64,000 nucleotides of DNA. It comes from Erodium maritimum (Eukaryota > Streptophyta > Magnoliopsida > Geraniales > Geraniaceae). A program made the translations under genes and the position numbers. The notes beneath the pieces are model-generated. The model saw nothing but the letters and a program-made list of their open reading frames with translations, did no database searches and was not told the DNA's origin. Every line of letters begins with the position of its first letter. Positions within the stretch are counted from its first letter, which is position 1. Location of the stretch: contig OY997592.1 of NCBI GenBank assembly GCA_963921825.1, positions 20,649,432 through 20,713,431 on the forward strand, read 5' to 3'. This document shows positions 55,571-64,000 of the stretch, piece by piece.

Positions 55571-58074
55571 TTGTGTTGTTGCTGTTTGTTGAACTGTGTT
55601 TGTGATTGTGATTGTGGTTACCTGAGGTTGTGGGCCCGCTTCATTAAACGGGGGTCCTCGATCACACGCGTTTGCACGTTCAAACGGGGTAGGGGGCCCG
55701 CCCGTCAGTAAAGGGGTCCTGGCCGCGCGTGTGTGGTTCGGTGGTTGTGAGTGTGATAGGTTGACAGTATGATCCGACTTTGTGTCGAGGAAATGCGACA
55801 GGTCGACCGCCTGACCTGATGAGATCGGTAAAGGGCGTGAGGGAGGTTACTGAGCAGCTGGTTTGCGATCCTTTGTGATCTTGTTTGGTTTGCGATCCTT
55901 TGTGATCTTGTTTGGTGTGCGATCCTTTGTGATCTTGTTTGGTGTTACGTAGTTCCTTTGAGTCCTTGGAAGAGGTCGTGATCGTTGTGTCGTGTCTACT
56001 TACGTGTTTGAGTGTTGAGTCGTTCGAGGAAGGTCACCGTGGGTGTTTGTCAGTCAGAGTACTTGGGTTGGGGACAGTGATCCCCGGAGTTGAGTTTGTT
56101 GTTGGTGTTACCGGCATTGTATGCTAATTATGCCTTAGTCAGCCTGTTATCCGTGGTGGTGAGCGAACGCTCACCCCTAGCTGCTTTTCCTACAGGTACT
56201 GTTCGTGGGACGGACTAGGTGAGCTCTCGAAGCTTGTGGAGCTAGGAGCGGAGTCCGGGTTTTTTTTTTTACTTTTTAGTCTAGCGACGGATACCTCGCC
56301 TTTTTGTCCGCTTGTGGGACGTTTTGTTTTGAGTTGTAATTATCTTTTTGTTGAACTAAACTGGTATTGTAAAGTGTTTTAATGGAAAAAGTTTCAAAGT
56401 GTTGTCTTATTTTTAAACGTTCGCGTCCCGAGTTCGGTTTACTGAAATTGGGGCGTGACAATCTGGGTGTGAGGTATTTATTCATTGTTTGCGAATATGA
56501 TGTATGTAGTTTGCGGGTAATGAATATATGTTTTGCGTATAAACATACCCTAGTTTGAGGAACAGTTTTCCCTGTTTGAGAATATGATGTTTTTGTATAT
56601 TGTCTGTTTTGCTGATATGCAAACCCTTGTTTGCGAATTGTAGATAAAACTCCGGATACAGTGCCTCCTCTTCTTTTAATGGATAGGCCATCCACAGAGG
56701 CTAATGTTGACGAAGGAAATGCGACTCTTGCTAATAAGTTGAAGAAGCAGAAGTCTATTATGAATAAAGATAAAAAGAAGAGTTTCAAATAAAAAGAAGA
56801 AGGTAGCTGAGGTTCGTGAATCTCTTGATGGAGGAAGTTCTGTTGTACCTGTCCCACCTGCTAAAGTCGGAAAGAAGAGAGGTGGAGAATTAGCTGTTGA
56901 GAAGAAGAACGTTAAGCACACCAAGGGTTGTGAGTCTGATAGAGTTGTTCCGTTATCTGATAAGGTTGGCGTGGATGATGTTTTGAAGACCAGGTCATCT
57001 CCAAAGAGATTGGTTGAGTTGGTGGAGAGTTTGAATAAACACCAACAAGAAGCAGTGCGGGAAATTGGGTTTGGGCACATTCTCCATTTGGCTGTGAAGA
57101 TCATTCCAAGCAAGATTGGATACTACCTGGTGTCTAAGTATAACCATCTTAGCTCATCATTGGGGTTTGCCAGATGCAAAATTGCGTATCACAGAGAAGG
57201 AAGTTCATAAAACTTTGGGCATTCCGAATGGTGTGCGCGACGTCATCGTCGATAAGTGGGGCACCCTGTGCACTGATGAACTTAAATTGTGGCAGCGGTA
57301 GTTCAATACAAAAGACAAAGGCGAGATCAAGCGTCTTATCACCAGTAAGCAGTTGGTTGATCAAATGAAGACGCAAATTGAAGGGGGAGATGATTTCAAA
57401 AGAAACTTCATGATGTTGTTTGTGACTTGCATGATCGATTCGGGGAATGAGGGTTATGTGAATCAGTCATGCTTCCGTTCTATTGTTGATGTATCTCACA
57501 TACAAGATTTTAATTGGTGCAAGTTTTTAGTCAAGAAACATGTGGATACAAAACAAACCTGGTTAAAACAACCCGAAGGTTCATAGAATTTTTCTGGATC
57601 AATAACTTTCTTGTTGGTAAGTTTATTTTTCATTTTAATGTGTTGTATTTTATATTTAATAAACTGTTATGTTATAGTCATGTGAGATGTGTTTTTCTTT
57701 GAATGATGCAGTTGTTTTATCTTGATCGTGTTAAAGTCAGCACGTGTGAGGTTCCTAGGGCGTGTCCCTCTTTGATTGGATGGAATACCGCATTGGTGAA
57801 TAGAAGAGTCGGCGATGAAATACAGTGTGATGCATTTGGAATGAGTCACATACGTATGGAGGGTCCTCCACGGGTTATGGTGGAAGAGAATGTTGCTCAG
57901 CATCCACCCCCTAATGTAAATAGAGATAATGAAAGGGGGGATAGAAATGGAGGAGATCCAACGGCCACAAATACCCCCCGTTTCATGGCGAAAAGGGGTT
58001 CTGCAGAGGTATTCTATTATTTAATTTATTTTTTTGGGGGGGGGGGGGAATTATGTTTTTCAATTATACAGTGA

Positions 58075-58681
58075 GGTTATTGATTGACTTGTTTGCTAAT
58101 ATGCTTTACCTAGTTTGCGGATATTGAATGTATGTTTTGCGAGTATGCTTTACCTAGTTTGCGGATATTGAATGTATGTTTTGCGAGTATGCTTTATCTA
58201 GTTTGCGGATAGTGAATTTATGTTTTGCGAGTATGCTTTACCTAGTTTGCGGATAGTGATTATATGTTTTGCTAGTATGCGAACTCTGGTTTGAGAAACA
58301 GTTTTGAGTATATCTTACATGTGATATGTGCGTAGGTTTATTGTATGAAAATATGCACATTTTGGTTTGCAGATGTGTTTTTTAGTTGATGCATACCCTG
58401 TTATTGATTGACTTGTTTGCTAATATGTTGTACCTAGTTTGCGGGTAGTGAATGTATGTTTTGCAAGTATGCTTTACGTAGTTTGCGGATAGTGAATTTA
58501 TGTTTTGCGAGTATGCTTTACCTAGTTTGCGGATAGTGATGCTATGTTTTGCGAGTATGCGCACTCTAGTTTGCGAAACAGTTTTGAGTATATCCTGCAT
58601 GTGATATGTGCGTATGTTTATTGTATGCAAATATGCACATTTTGGTTTGCAGATGTGTTTTGTAGTTGATGCATACCCTGT
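58075..58681. repeat. TTTGCG-type repeats in intron 3, internally duplicated
   Basis: About twenty TTTGCGGATA/TTTGCGAGTA-like cores lie in ~600 bp. Pairs form a ~43-bp unit with GTATGCTTTACCTAG between them. The whole block from TTATTGATTGACTTGTTTGC to GATGCATACCCTG is duplicated (about 58075-58400 and 58401-58681). Confidence 0.85.
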
Positions 58682-60599
58682 GTTTTATTTGTTTGCATTT
58701 AATCTCATTAACATGCTTCTTGTTATCGTATTTAGAGGATTGTAGAAAGGTTTCGATTAGCGGGGACTAAGGTTGTAGAAGGTTTTATGGAATGCCATCA
58801 GTTGTTGGTTGAAGGGGATATCGCCGATCCCAATACCAAGGCAATGTCAACCCTGTTTGATGGTTTGACTGGGAATAAAAATCCCGAAGATGTCATGCCT
58901 GACACACAAAGTGTGTTGCTGTCACAAGACTCATGGTTTAATCTACCCGGGGTTATCGAGACCATTGAGAAATTGATTGAAGCAGCAACACGCGTTGGGG
59001 AAGGGTACAAAGGAGCAGAGAAGCCACCTGCTCGTGCCGTTACTCCACCAACGTTCAGACTTCTTTCACCATCCCAAAAATCGTCTGCCAATGTTCTTTC
59101 ACCATGCCCTGCTGGATCCACTACATTGTCAAGCCCTGAATGCGATAATGTGGTTCAGAAATTGTTCGCAAGTAATGATGCAGCCCCTGTGGATAATATT
59201 GTTGTAGAAAAAACTGAGCCATAAAAGAATAACTGCGTTGGCGATTAGTTTGACGCTATTTCTGTTGCTTCTGGTATTGGGAAGGAAGCTTGTGAGATGG
59301 TTGTTGATCATCCAATCGTGGAACCTGAAGCTTCCGATGTTGTTAACAAATATGATTGTTGGGCTCTTGCAGTGCAATCAGACCCTCTTACTATAGAAGA
59401 CAGTCAAGGAAATGTCAATGGGTCTGCGTATGTCAATGACTTTTGTCAGACACTTCAAGAGCAACCCGAGCCACTCGATATAATTGTTGTCGAACAAAAT
59501 GTAAACAATGAACCACCGGTTAATCAAGCTTGCAAGACTCAACCCCCGCTACTTGTTACTAGACTGGTTGACCAAAATATCAATCGTTCTATTGGTGGGA
59601 AAGAGGTCCCTGAGGCAGTTGACGAGCATCCTGAACTTGCAATGGCAAGATTTCGTGAATCCATAGTCCAACGCCCTGTTGTCATACCTCTTCTTGCTAA
59701 AAAAGGTCTCGTGCATCCTCCTAACAAGTCGACTGATGATGTTGGTCATGTGGAGTCTAACTCAGTTATTAATCCACCAAAGAAGAGAGCTCCCGCTCGT
59801 GCACCCGGTAAGAAAGGCCTCGCTGCTGTCCCCGAGAAGAAATTATCCCCTACTGTTGCAGCAAAAAAAGCTCAAGGTGTTGTTAAGAAAAATCCCTCTG
59901 TTGTTAAGAAACGTGCTGCAACTGGTAAGGGTTTTACGACAATTGGGTGTTGCGAGGCATCTTTATTATGGGAAACCCCAGTCAAACAACCTTCACCTCG
60001 TTTGATTGCACCGTCTAAATTTTTGTGTTCTTCGTACGTTGATCGTCAAACAGATTATTGGTCCGAGCTTCTGGAGGTTGAGGAGTGTGTTACTGATTGG
60101 GTGCTAAATATAAGCAAATATGATGATTGGTAAGTAAAATATGTTTTTCCCTTATTTTGTTTTTATATTTTATTTTAGCAAATACAATTAATAGGCTTTT
60201 CTCTGTGAATGCAGTGATTTTATGTTTGAGTGCTCTGATAATTGTATTACCAGAGGGGGCTTTAATTCTTTCAAAAACGATGCATGGATTGAAGTGGAAA
60301 CCATTAATGGGTGGTGTCACTATCTGAATCATCTGGAAACTATCAAGAGTGATTCATCACCTAACCGGTTCTTCTTTTCAGCTTCTCTTAGTGTAAGCTT
60401 AGTTTGCACATTTTTTTGGTTGATTACGTTTATAGTTTGAATTACTTTATTGTGTTTTGTTATTTATATGTTTATTTTGTAGGCTACGCTTTCGGAACAT
60501 AAAAAAGATGTAGATTTTGACGATCTTTTCAAGATTGAAACAAAGGAGTTCCCTTCTTTTTCATGGAAGAAGTTGGACTTTGTAAGTATAATACATGGT

Positions 60600-60880
60600 T
60601 GGTTTTACAATATGCAATATGTTGGTTGCGGTTAAGGTTTGTATGTTTTGCGGATATACGCACCCTTGTTTGAGAAATAACGTTTACCTGTTTGAGACAC
60701 GCAATATTTGGTTTGAGGTATGGATTGTCTTGTTTGCGAATATGCTCTATCAAGTTTGCGGATAATGAATACATGTTTTGCGGATAAGCGCACCCTGGTT
60801 TGAGAAACAGTTTTCCCTGGTTTGCTGATAATGAATATGTAGTTTGCGGATAGTGAATATCTGTTTTGCTGATATAGTAG
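60600..60880. repeat. TTTGCG-type repeats in intron 6
   Basis: Cores include GTTTTGCGGATATACGCACC, TTTGAGAAATAACG, TTTGCGAATATGC, TTTGCGGATAATG and TTTGCGGATAGTG at 20-25-bp intervals. Confidence 0.75.
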
Positions 60881-61669
60881 TGAATGGTTGTATTATATAA
60901 ACCAATTTATCCATTATATTAATATGCTGATGGATTTTATATATATTTTTACAGGTTTTCATGGTTGTTTTTAAGAGCAATCACTACACACTCTTATGCA
61001 TCGACATGAAGAATGGAAATTCAGATATTATGGACAATGTGAAAGGAACGGTTGATGACGATATTCGTTATGGAAAAATTCACTATACATTGGTACGTAT
61101 TCTTCTCTCATTGAGTATGTGTTTGATTACTGTCTATCTATTCATTTCTGTTTTTATTTATTTTTCTTTGGTGTTTTTGTGTTGCATAGAGGTCTAAAAT
61201 TCTCAAGGTCATAACAAAAACTGATAAAGCTCTAGCTCAGAAAACTTTCAAAGGTAAGATTGATCGGCTCCATGTACCATGGGAATCTAACGACAATCAT
61301 ATGGATTGTGGGGTGTATGCTATGTGGCACATGGAATCGTATCTTGGCAATGGGAATTGGGCAGGAGAATTGGCCGTTAATGATGTAAGTTAAACCAACA
61401 ATTATTTCTTTGTCAGTATATAACAATGAGTATAGATTTGATCTTTAAATTTTGGTTTTGTAGGCTCCACAGATTAAATTATTGAGGAAAAGATTCCTCT
61501 TTAAGTTGGTCACGTTTGAGAAAAACAACCCGTGGAGAGAAATTGAGGAGAATATCAGAGATTATTTCAACAAGAAGAAGACCAAATTTGAATTTAGTGT
61601 CAAGTATAAAGCCTTATTACCATGTGAACGTCATAAAGCTTAGTGAATTACTCTTTTTGATTATTGATA

Positions 61670-62260
61670 TTTGTTTTCAGAAACGACAATTTTGGTTTGA
61701 GAATATATGATATATTTTTTGAGAATACTCTGTGTACTGTTTTGAGAATTTATAAGATCTTTTGTTTGCGAATATATAGTGTCTAGTTTGCAGGTACTAT
61801 TTTTCTGTTTTGCGAATAGTCAATCCTTGGTTTGCGAAACTGGGTTTCCTTTGTTGGTTGAGGTTATGTGTTTTCTGTTTTGCGAATATATAGTGTCTAG
61901 TTTGCAGGTACTATTTTTCTGTTTTGCGAATAGTCAATCCTTGGTTTGAGAAACTGTGTTTCCTTGTTTCAGAGTATGCAATATGTTGGTTGAGTTTCAG
62001 GATTGTATGTTTTGCGGATATACGTACCGTGGTTTGCGGAATAACGTTTACCTATTTGAGATTTGCAATATCTGGGGTTGAGGTTTTGGATTGTCTTGTA
62101 CGAAGAATACACTGTAGTTCTGTTTGATTTTACCAATGATAAGATATGCCTTAATATGTTAGTAACTTCAGTAATTTTTGTTTTGAGAATAATCATGTCC
62201 TGGTTTACGAATATAACCATACATGTTTGAGAATACAGAACATGTCGTTTGCGAATTAAA
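61670..62260. repeat. TTTGCG-type repeats between the Ulp1-like gene and the convergent short gene
   Basis: Cores such as TTTGCGAATATATAG, TTTGCAGGTAC and TTTGCGAATAGTCAATCC recur. A ~110-bp block (about 61755-61850) is duplicated at about 61870-61960. Confidence 0.75.
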
Positions 62261-62407
62261 TATAGATTACTTTCACAGTGACAAGCAGATACTAGTCATC
62301 CATTCACTGAGAAACCAAGTTTTCAAAAGACAAAACAGAAACATCAAAAGACGATTGACATTATAATAGGGAAAATATAACTACATCTTTCATGGGTCGG
62401 ATGTGCC

Positions 62408-62737
62408 CTAGTCCTCTTCTACCTCAATGGTTTTGAAGAAGTCCTGAATTTCTTTCAGTGTCGCCATCATCTTGTCCCTATCTTCCTTGTGCTTTTCAGT
62501 CGAGTTGCTCATGTCAAGCACTTGCAGTTCATTGGCAAGGCTTACCACCTTCTCCTCCATCAGCAAAAAGTGGATCTGGATTAGTCCCAACCTTATTTTG
62601 CGATACTGCATTGCCGACTCCATAGCGGCTTCCTCCATCTGTAGCACCCTGTTGCAACGTTCCTCTCTGGTATGTTCCATAGCTTCTTCGATGCAAACGT
62701 TTCCTTCCCCTCTGGTGCGTTTCCTGTTGGGGGCCAT
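62408..62737 (-). CDS. Short helical protein, family member 4, convergent with the Ulp1-like gene
   Basis: A 109-codon frame starts MAPNRKRTRGEGN and ends IEVEED. The basic start could be a nuclear localisation signal. The rest is charged and helical, with a likely coiled coil (HTREERCNRVLQMEEAAMES). The segment KIRLGLIQIHFLLMEEKVV, then DMSNST and MMATLKE, aligns without gaps to member 2 and partly to member 1. TATAAATA (plus 62829-62836, minus-strand reading) is 92 bp upstream next to a G/C-rich tract, and ACACGTGT (63023-63030) is about 285 bp upstream. No known domain is recognised. It looks intact. Confidence 0.65.
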   Translation of the reverse strand: MAPNRKRTRGEGNVCIEEAMEHTREERCNRVLQMEEAAMESAMQYRKIRLGLIQIHFLLMEEKVVSLANELQVLDMSNSTEKHKEDRDKMMATLKEIQDFFKTIEVEED

Positions 62738-63179
62738 TGCTTTTGAAGACCTGGTTATTTGGAGTTATCTGAGAAGAGAATTTGAAATTGAAGGAGAGTT
62801 GTAGGGTTAAGTAGTATAGGGGTGGGGGTATTTATAGTTGAAATCTTGCGGTGGCATTATCGTTATTTTGTTTAAAGTAGAGTTCTAATTATAGACAGAT
62901 TAGTTAACTGATAATGATTCCGCAAATCTTATATCTAACTTTCGCAGTCCATATCTCAGAATTCGCAAACCAAATGCTGAATAACGTCTACTAGCATGTG
63001 ATACGATAAGATATTGTAGAGGACACGTGTCAATCGTTTCCGAAATCCGACGCTACGATCTAATCGATATGATTACTAAAATCCTCCTTGAATGCACCAA
63101 GATCTTATCGCATTTAATGCGTTGGTAAGACTCCGAGAATGAAGATTGATGAATGTAACTTTTTCCACAAGTTATTTCA

Positions 63180-63470
63180 CTTTTAGGAAATAGGATCTCT
63201 CTTTGTGAATATAGAACTTCTTTTTTGGGTATTCAAATATAGACTTGTAGTTTGTTGATACAGAGATCCTGGTTTGCTAATATTGTTAATTTATTCCTCT
63301 TTACTTGGTGTTTGCGGATACGGACTTGTAGTTTGCGGATACAGAGATCCTGGTTTGCTAATATTGTTAATTTATTCCTCTGTATTTGTTGTTTGCAGAT
63401 ACTGTTATTATGTTTCGCGAATATAATTATGGACTTTAGTTTGCGGATATGCCCTAGTTGTGTGAAAACA
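63180..63470. repeat. TTTGCG-type repeats with a ~75-bp direct duplication
   Basis: TACAGAGATCCTGGTTTGCT with its ~60-bp context (to TTTATTCCTCT) occurs at 63260-63300 and again at 63338-63382, with TTTGCGGATAC cores between. Confidence 0.75.
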
Positions 63471-63482
63471 AGTTAGCATTTC

Positions 63483-64000
63483 TATAATAACAACTCCCGG
63501 TCAACGCCAGTCAAACCTGCGAAAAACAGGAAAATTTAAAAATTTTAAGACAAACACTTAATTGAACCTAAAATGACCCCGAGGGTCATACCGGACTTAA
63601 GTTGACCCCGATATCAACCAAAGTGAGTTCCGGGGGACTCAGGGCAACTTTCTGATCAATTTGGGAAATGTTGACTTTTCGCTGGAAAAGTCAACCGAGC
63701 GACGTTTTGGTCCATTCGAGGACTTTTTTGGATCCAAAAAGATTAGCCGTCGTCGCAGCGGTCTTAGTTGAGCCGTTTCCTTGTATCCCGTCAAGTTTCG
63801 TAATTTCTTGGAAAAAGTGCCCGTTCGGGGCCTGAAACGTCCGAATTTCGCGAATCTGATTGGAAATATCTTCTAGATATTTCTCCAAAGGGTGTGGGAC
63901 CCACCTTGCCACTTGTCAAACAAGTGGTGGTGTTAGTTTTGGGGGAAAAATAAAGAAGAGAGTTAAAGGGCGGGGGGGGGGGGGGGGGTTCGGCCAACTT
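63483..64000 (+). mobile_element. LTR unit D, start only (subfamily of unit A)
   Basis: TATAATAACAACTCCCGGTC matches the start of unit A (TGTAATAACCACTCCCGGTC), with the first dinucleotide changed from TG to TA. The match continues through TCAACGCCAGTCAAA, GACCCCGAGGGTCATACCGG and GAAAAAGTGCCCGTTCGGGG to the window end. A G-run lies at 63972-63988. The unit leaves the window on the right. Confidence 0.8.

Larger units (their letters stand above)
53344..56460 (+). mobile_element. LTR unit C, 3.12 kb (probable solo LTR) in intron 1 of the Ulp1-like gene
   Basis: The unit begins TGTGAAGAACGCTTC and ends TTGGGGCGTGACA, with a perfect duplication ATCTG at 53339-53343 and 56461-56465. Structure matches unit B: GGGTCGGACCGG repeats, a TATA box, a hairpin with 14-bp arms, GC-rich leader, donor-like CTACG|GTGAG (GT at 54014), minisatellite and acceptor TTTTCCTACAG ending at 56195. 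No retroelement protein is present. Being inserted into the array of the Ulp1 element, it is younger than that element. Confidence 0.82.
52908..61643 (+). pseudogene. Ulp1-like cysteine protease gene of the Mutator-associated type, damaged
   Basis: Nine exons are proposed: 52908-52962, 56644-57616, 57712-58008, 58736-60129, 60215-60392, 60483-60581, 60955-61092, 61190-61384, 61464-61643. Intron 1 holds LTR unit C. N-terminal part: Lys-rich, then SPKRLVELVESLNKHQQEAV and later LLFYLDRV...PSLIGW, typical of transposon-borne plant Ulp1 proteins. C-terminal C48 protease: His in KSNHYTLLCID, Asp in IMDNV, Cys in HMDCGVYAM. The Gln usually six residues before the Cys is not seen. Damage: frameshifts near 56790 and 57165, stops at 57299, 57584, 59222 and 59246. 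Exons 4-9 keep phase at every junction. The family removes SUMO-like modifiers; here activity is unlikely. Confidence 0.75.
52453..63470 (+). mobile_element. Mutator-like element with Ulp1-type gene (KI-MULE-like); right end not identified
   Basis: The left end (52453-52500: GGAGAGAAATCAGGTGCGAA, then GATTTGGTGCGAACC) resembles plant Mutator-like terminal repeats with repeated GAGAACC/GCGAACC motifs. A large Ulp1-protease gene (52908-61643) and a convergent short gene (62737-62408) follow, all interspersed with TTTGCG-type arrays. No MudrA transposase is in the window, so the class call rests on the Ulp1 gene type and the left end. The right end is unresolved; arrays stop near 63470, next to an LTR unit. 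Confidence 0.5.

Noticed and set aside
58075..58681. CRISPR-like look of short repeats with variable spacers
   Set aside because: This is plant nuclear DNA; repeats are degenerate, spacers are not unique and there are no cas genes.
61969..62220. Minus-strand frames with Tyr-Ile-Arg-Lys-Thr patterns at several places (also 58382-58630 and 60529-60980)
   Set aside because: The 7-residue periodicity follows from the ~22-bp TTTGCG repeat, not from a protein.

Overview
The window is nuclear DNA of a flowering plant, most likely a eudicot. It has intron-rich genes with plant-type protein families, plant LINE, Ty3/gypsy, PIF/Harbinger and Mutator-like sequences, and AT-rich spacers. Roughly 10 kb (about 38.5-48.4 kb, plus an exon at the left edge) is host gene space. 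Nearly all the rest is nested mobile DNA.

Host genes. (1) 417-476, minus: a first coding exon that resembles the start of plant SCAPER-like proteins; the gene leaves the window on the left. (2) 38528-41715, plus: an eight-exon GH79 heparanase-like/beta-glucuronidase gene with both catalytic glutamates and one GC-AG intron. (3) 42080-45765, minus: an eleven-exon secreted LRR protein gene, most of whose LRR exons are 72 nt. (4) 46216-48360, minus: a five-exon SNAP33-type Qb+Qc SNARE. From memory, genes 2-4 sit in the same neighbourhood as Arabidopsis At5g61250 (GUS1), At5g61240 (LRR) and At5g61210 (SNAP33), so this looks like an old collinear island.

Mobile DNA, left to right. A decayed L1-type LINE (964-6735, plus). 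A second, better preserved copy of the same family (7927-15690, minus), split by a 1.77-kb LTR-like insertion (8830-10604). A 3'-truncated Ty3/gypsy element (15986-19990). A PIF/Harbinger left end with an ORF1-like remnant (21120-21905). A region of short minus-strand genes and TTTGCG repeats (22.3-26.3 kb). A dispersed retroposed repeat (about 26345-30470) split by LTR unit A (26786-29972). LTR unit B (31196-34361). A second copy of the retroposed repeat with a 15-bp target duplication (34956-36423). AGTGTTGATAAAA repeats. After the host genes: a Harbinger element carrying only the Myb/SANT-like ORF1 (49286-51643), a (TA)n tract with Mutator-like ends, and a large Ulp1-protease pseudogene (52908-61643) carrying LTR unit C (53344-56460) in its first intron. 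A convergent short gene follows (62408-62737), and a fourth LTR unit begins at 63483 and leaves the window.

The least familiar material is in two parts. First, four related short minus-strand genes (starts at 22808, 24314, 25509 and 62737), each with a TATA box 77-94 bp upstream, sit among degenerate ~22-bp TTTGCGGATA-type arrays and, in one case, next to the Ulp1-like gene. This looks like one accessory module of a Mutator-like element. Second, the 3.1-3.2-kb LTR units share a minisatellite flanked by a conserved splice-donor/acceptor-like pair. In units B and C they also share a promoter hairpin whose two arms have changed together.
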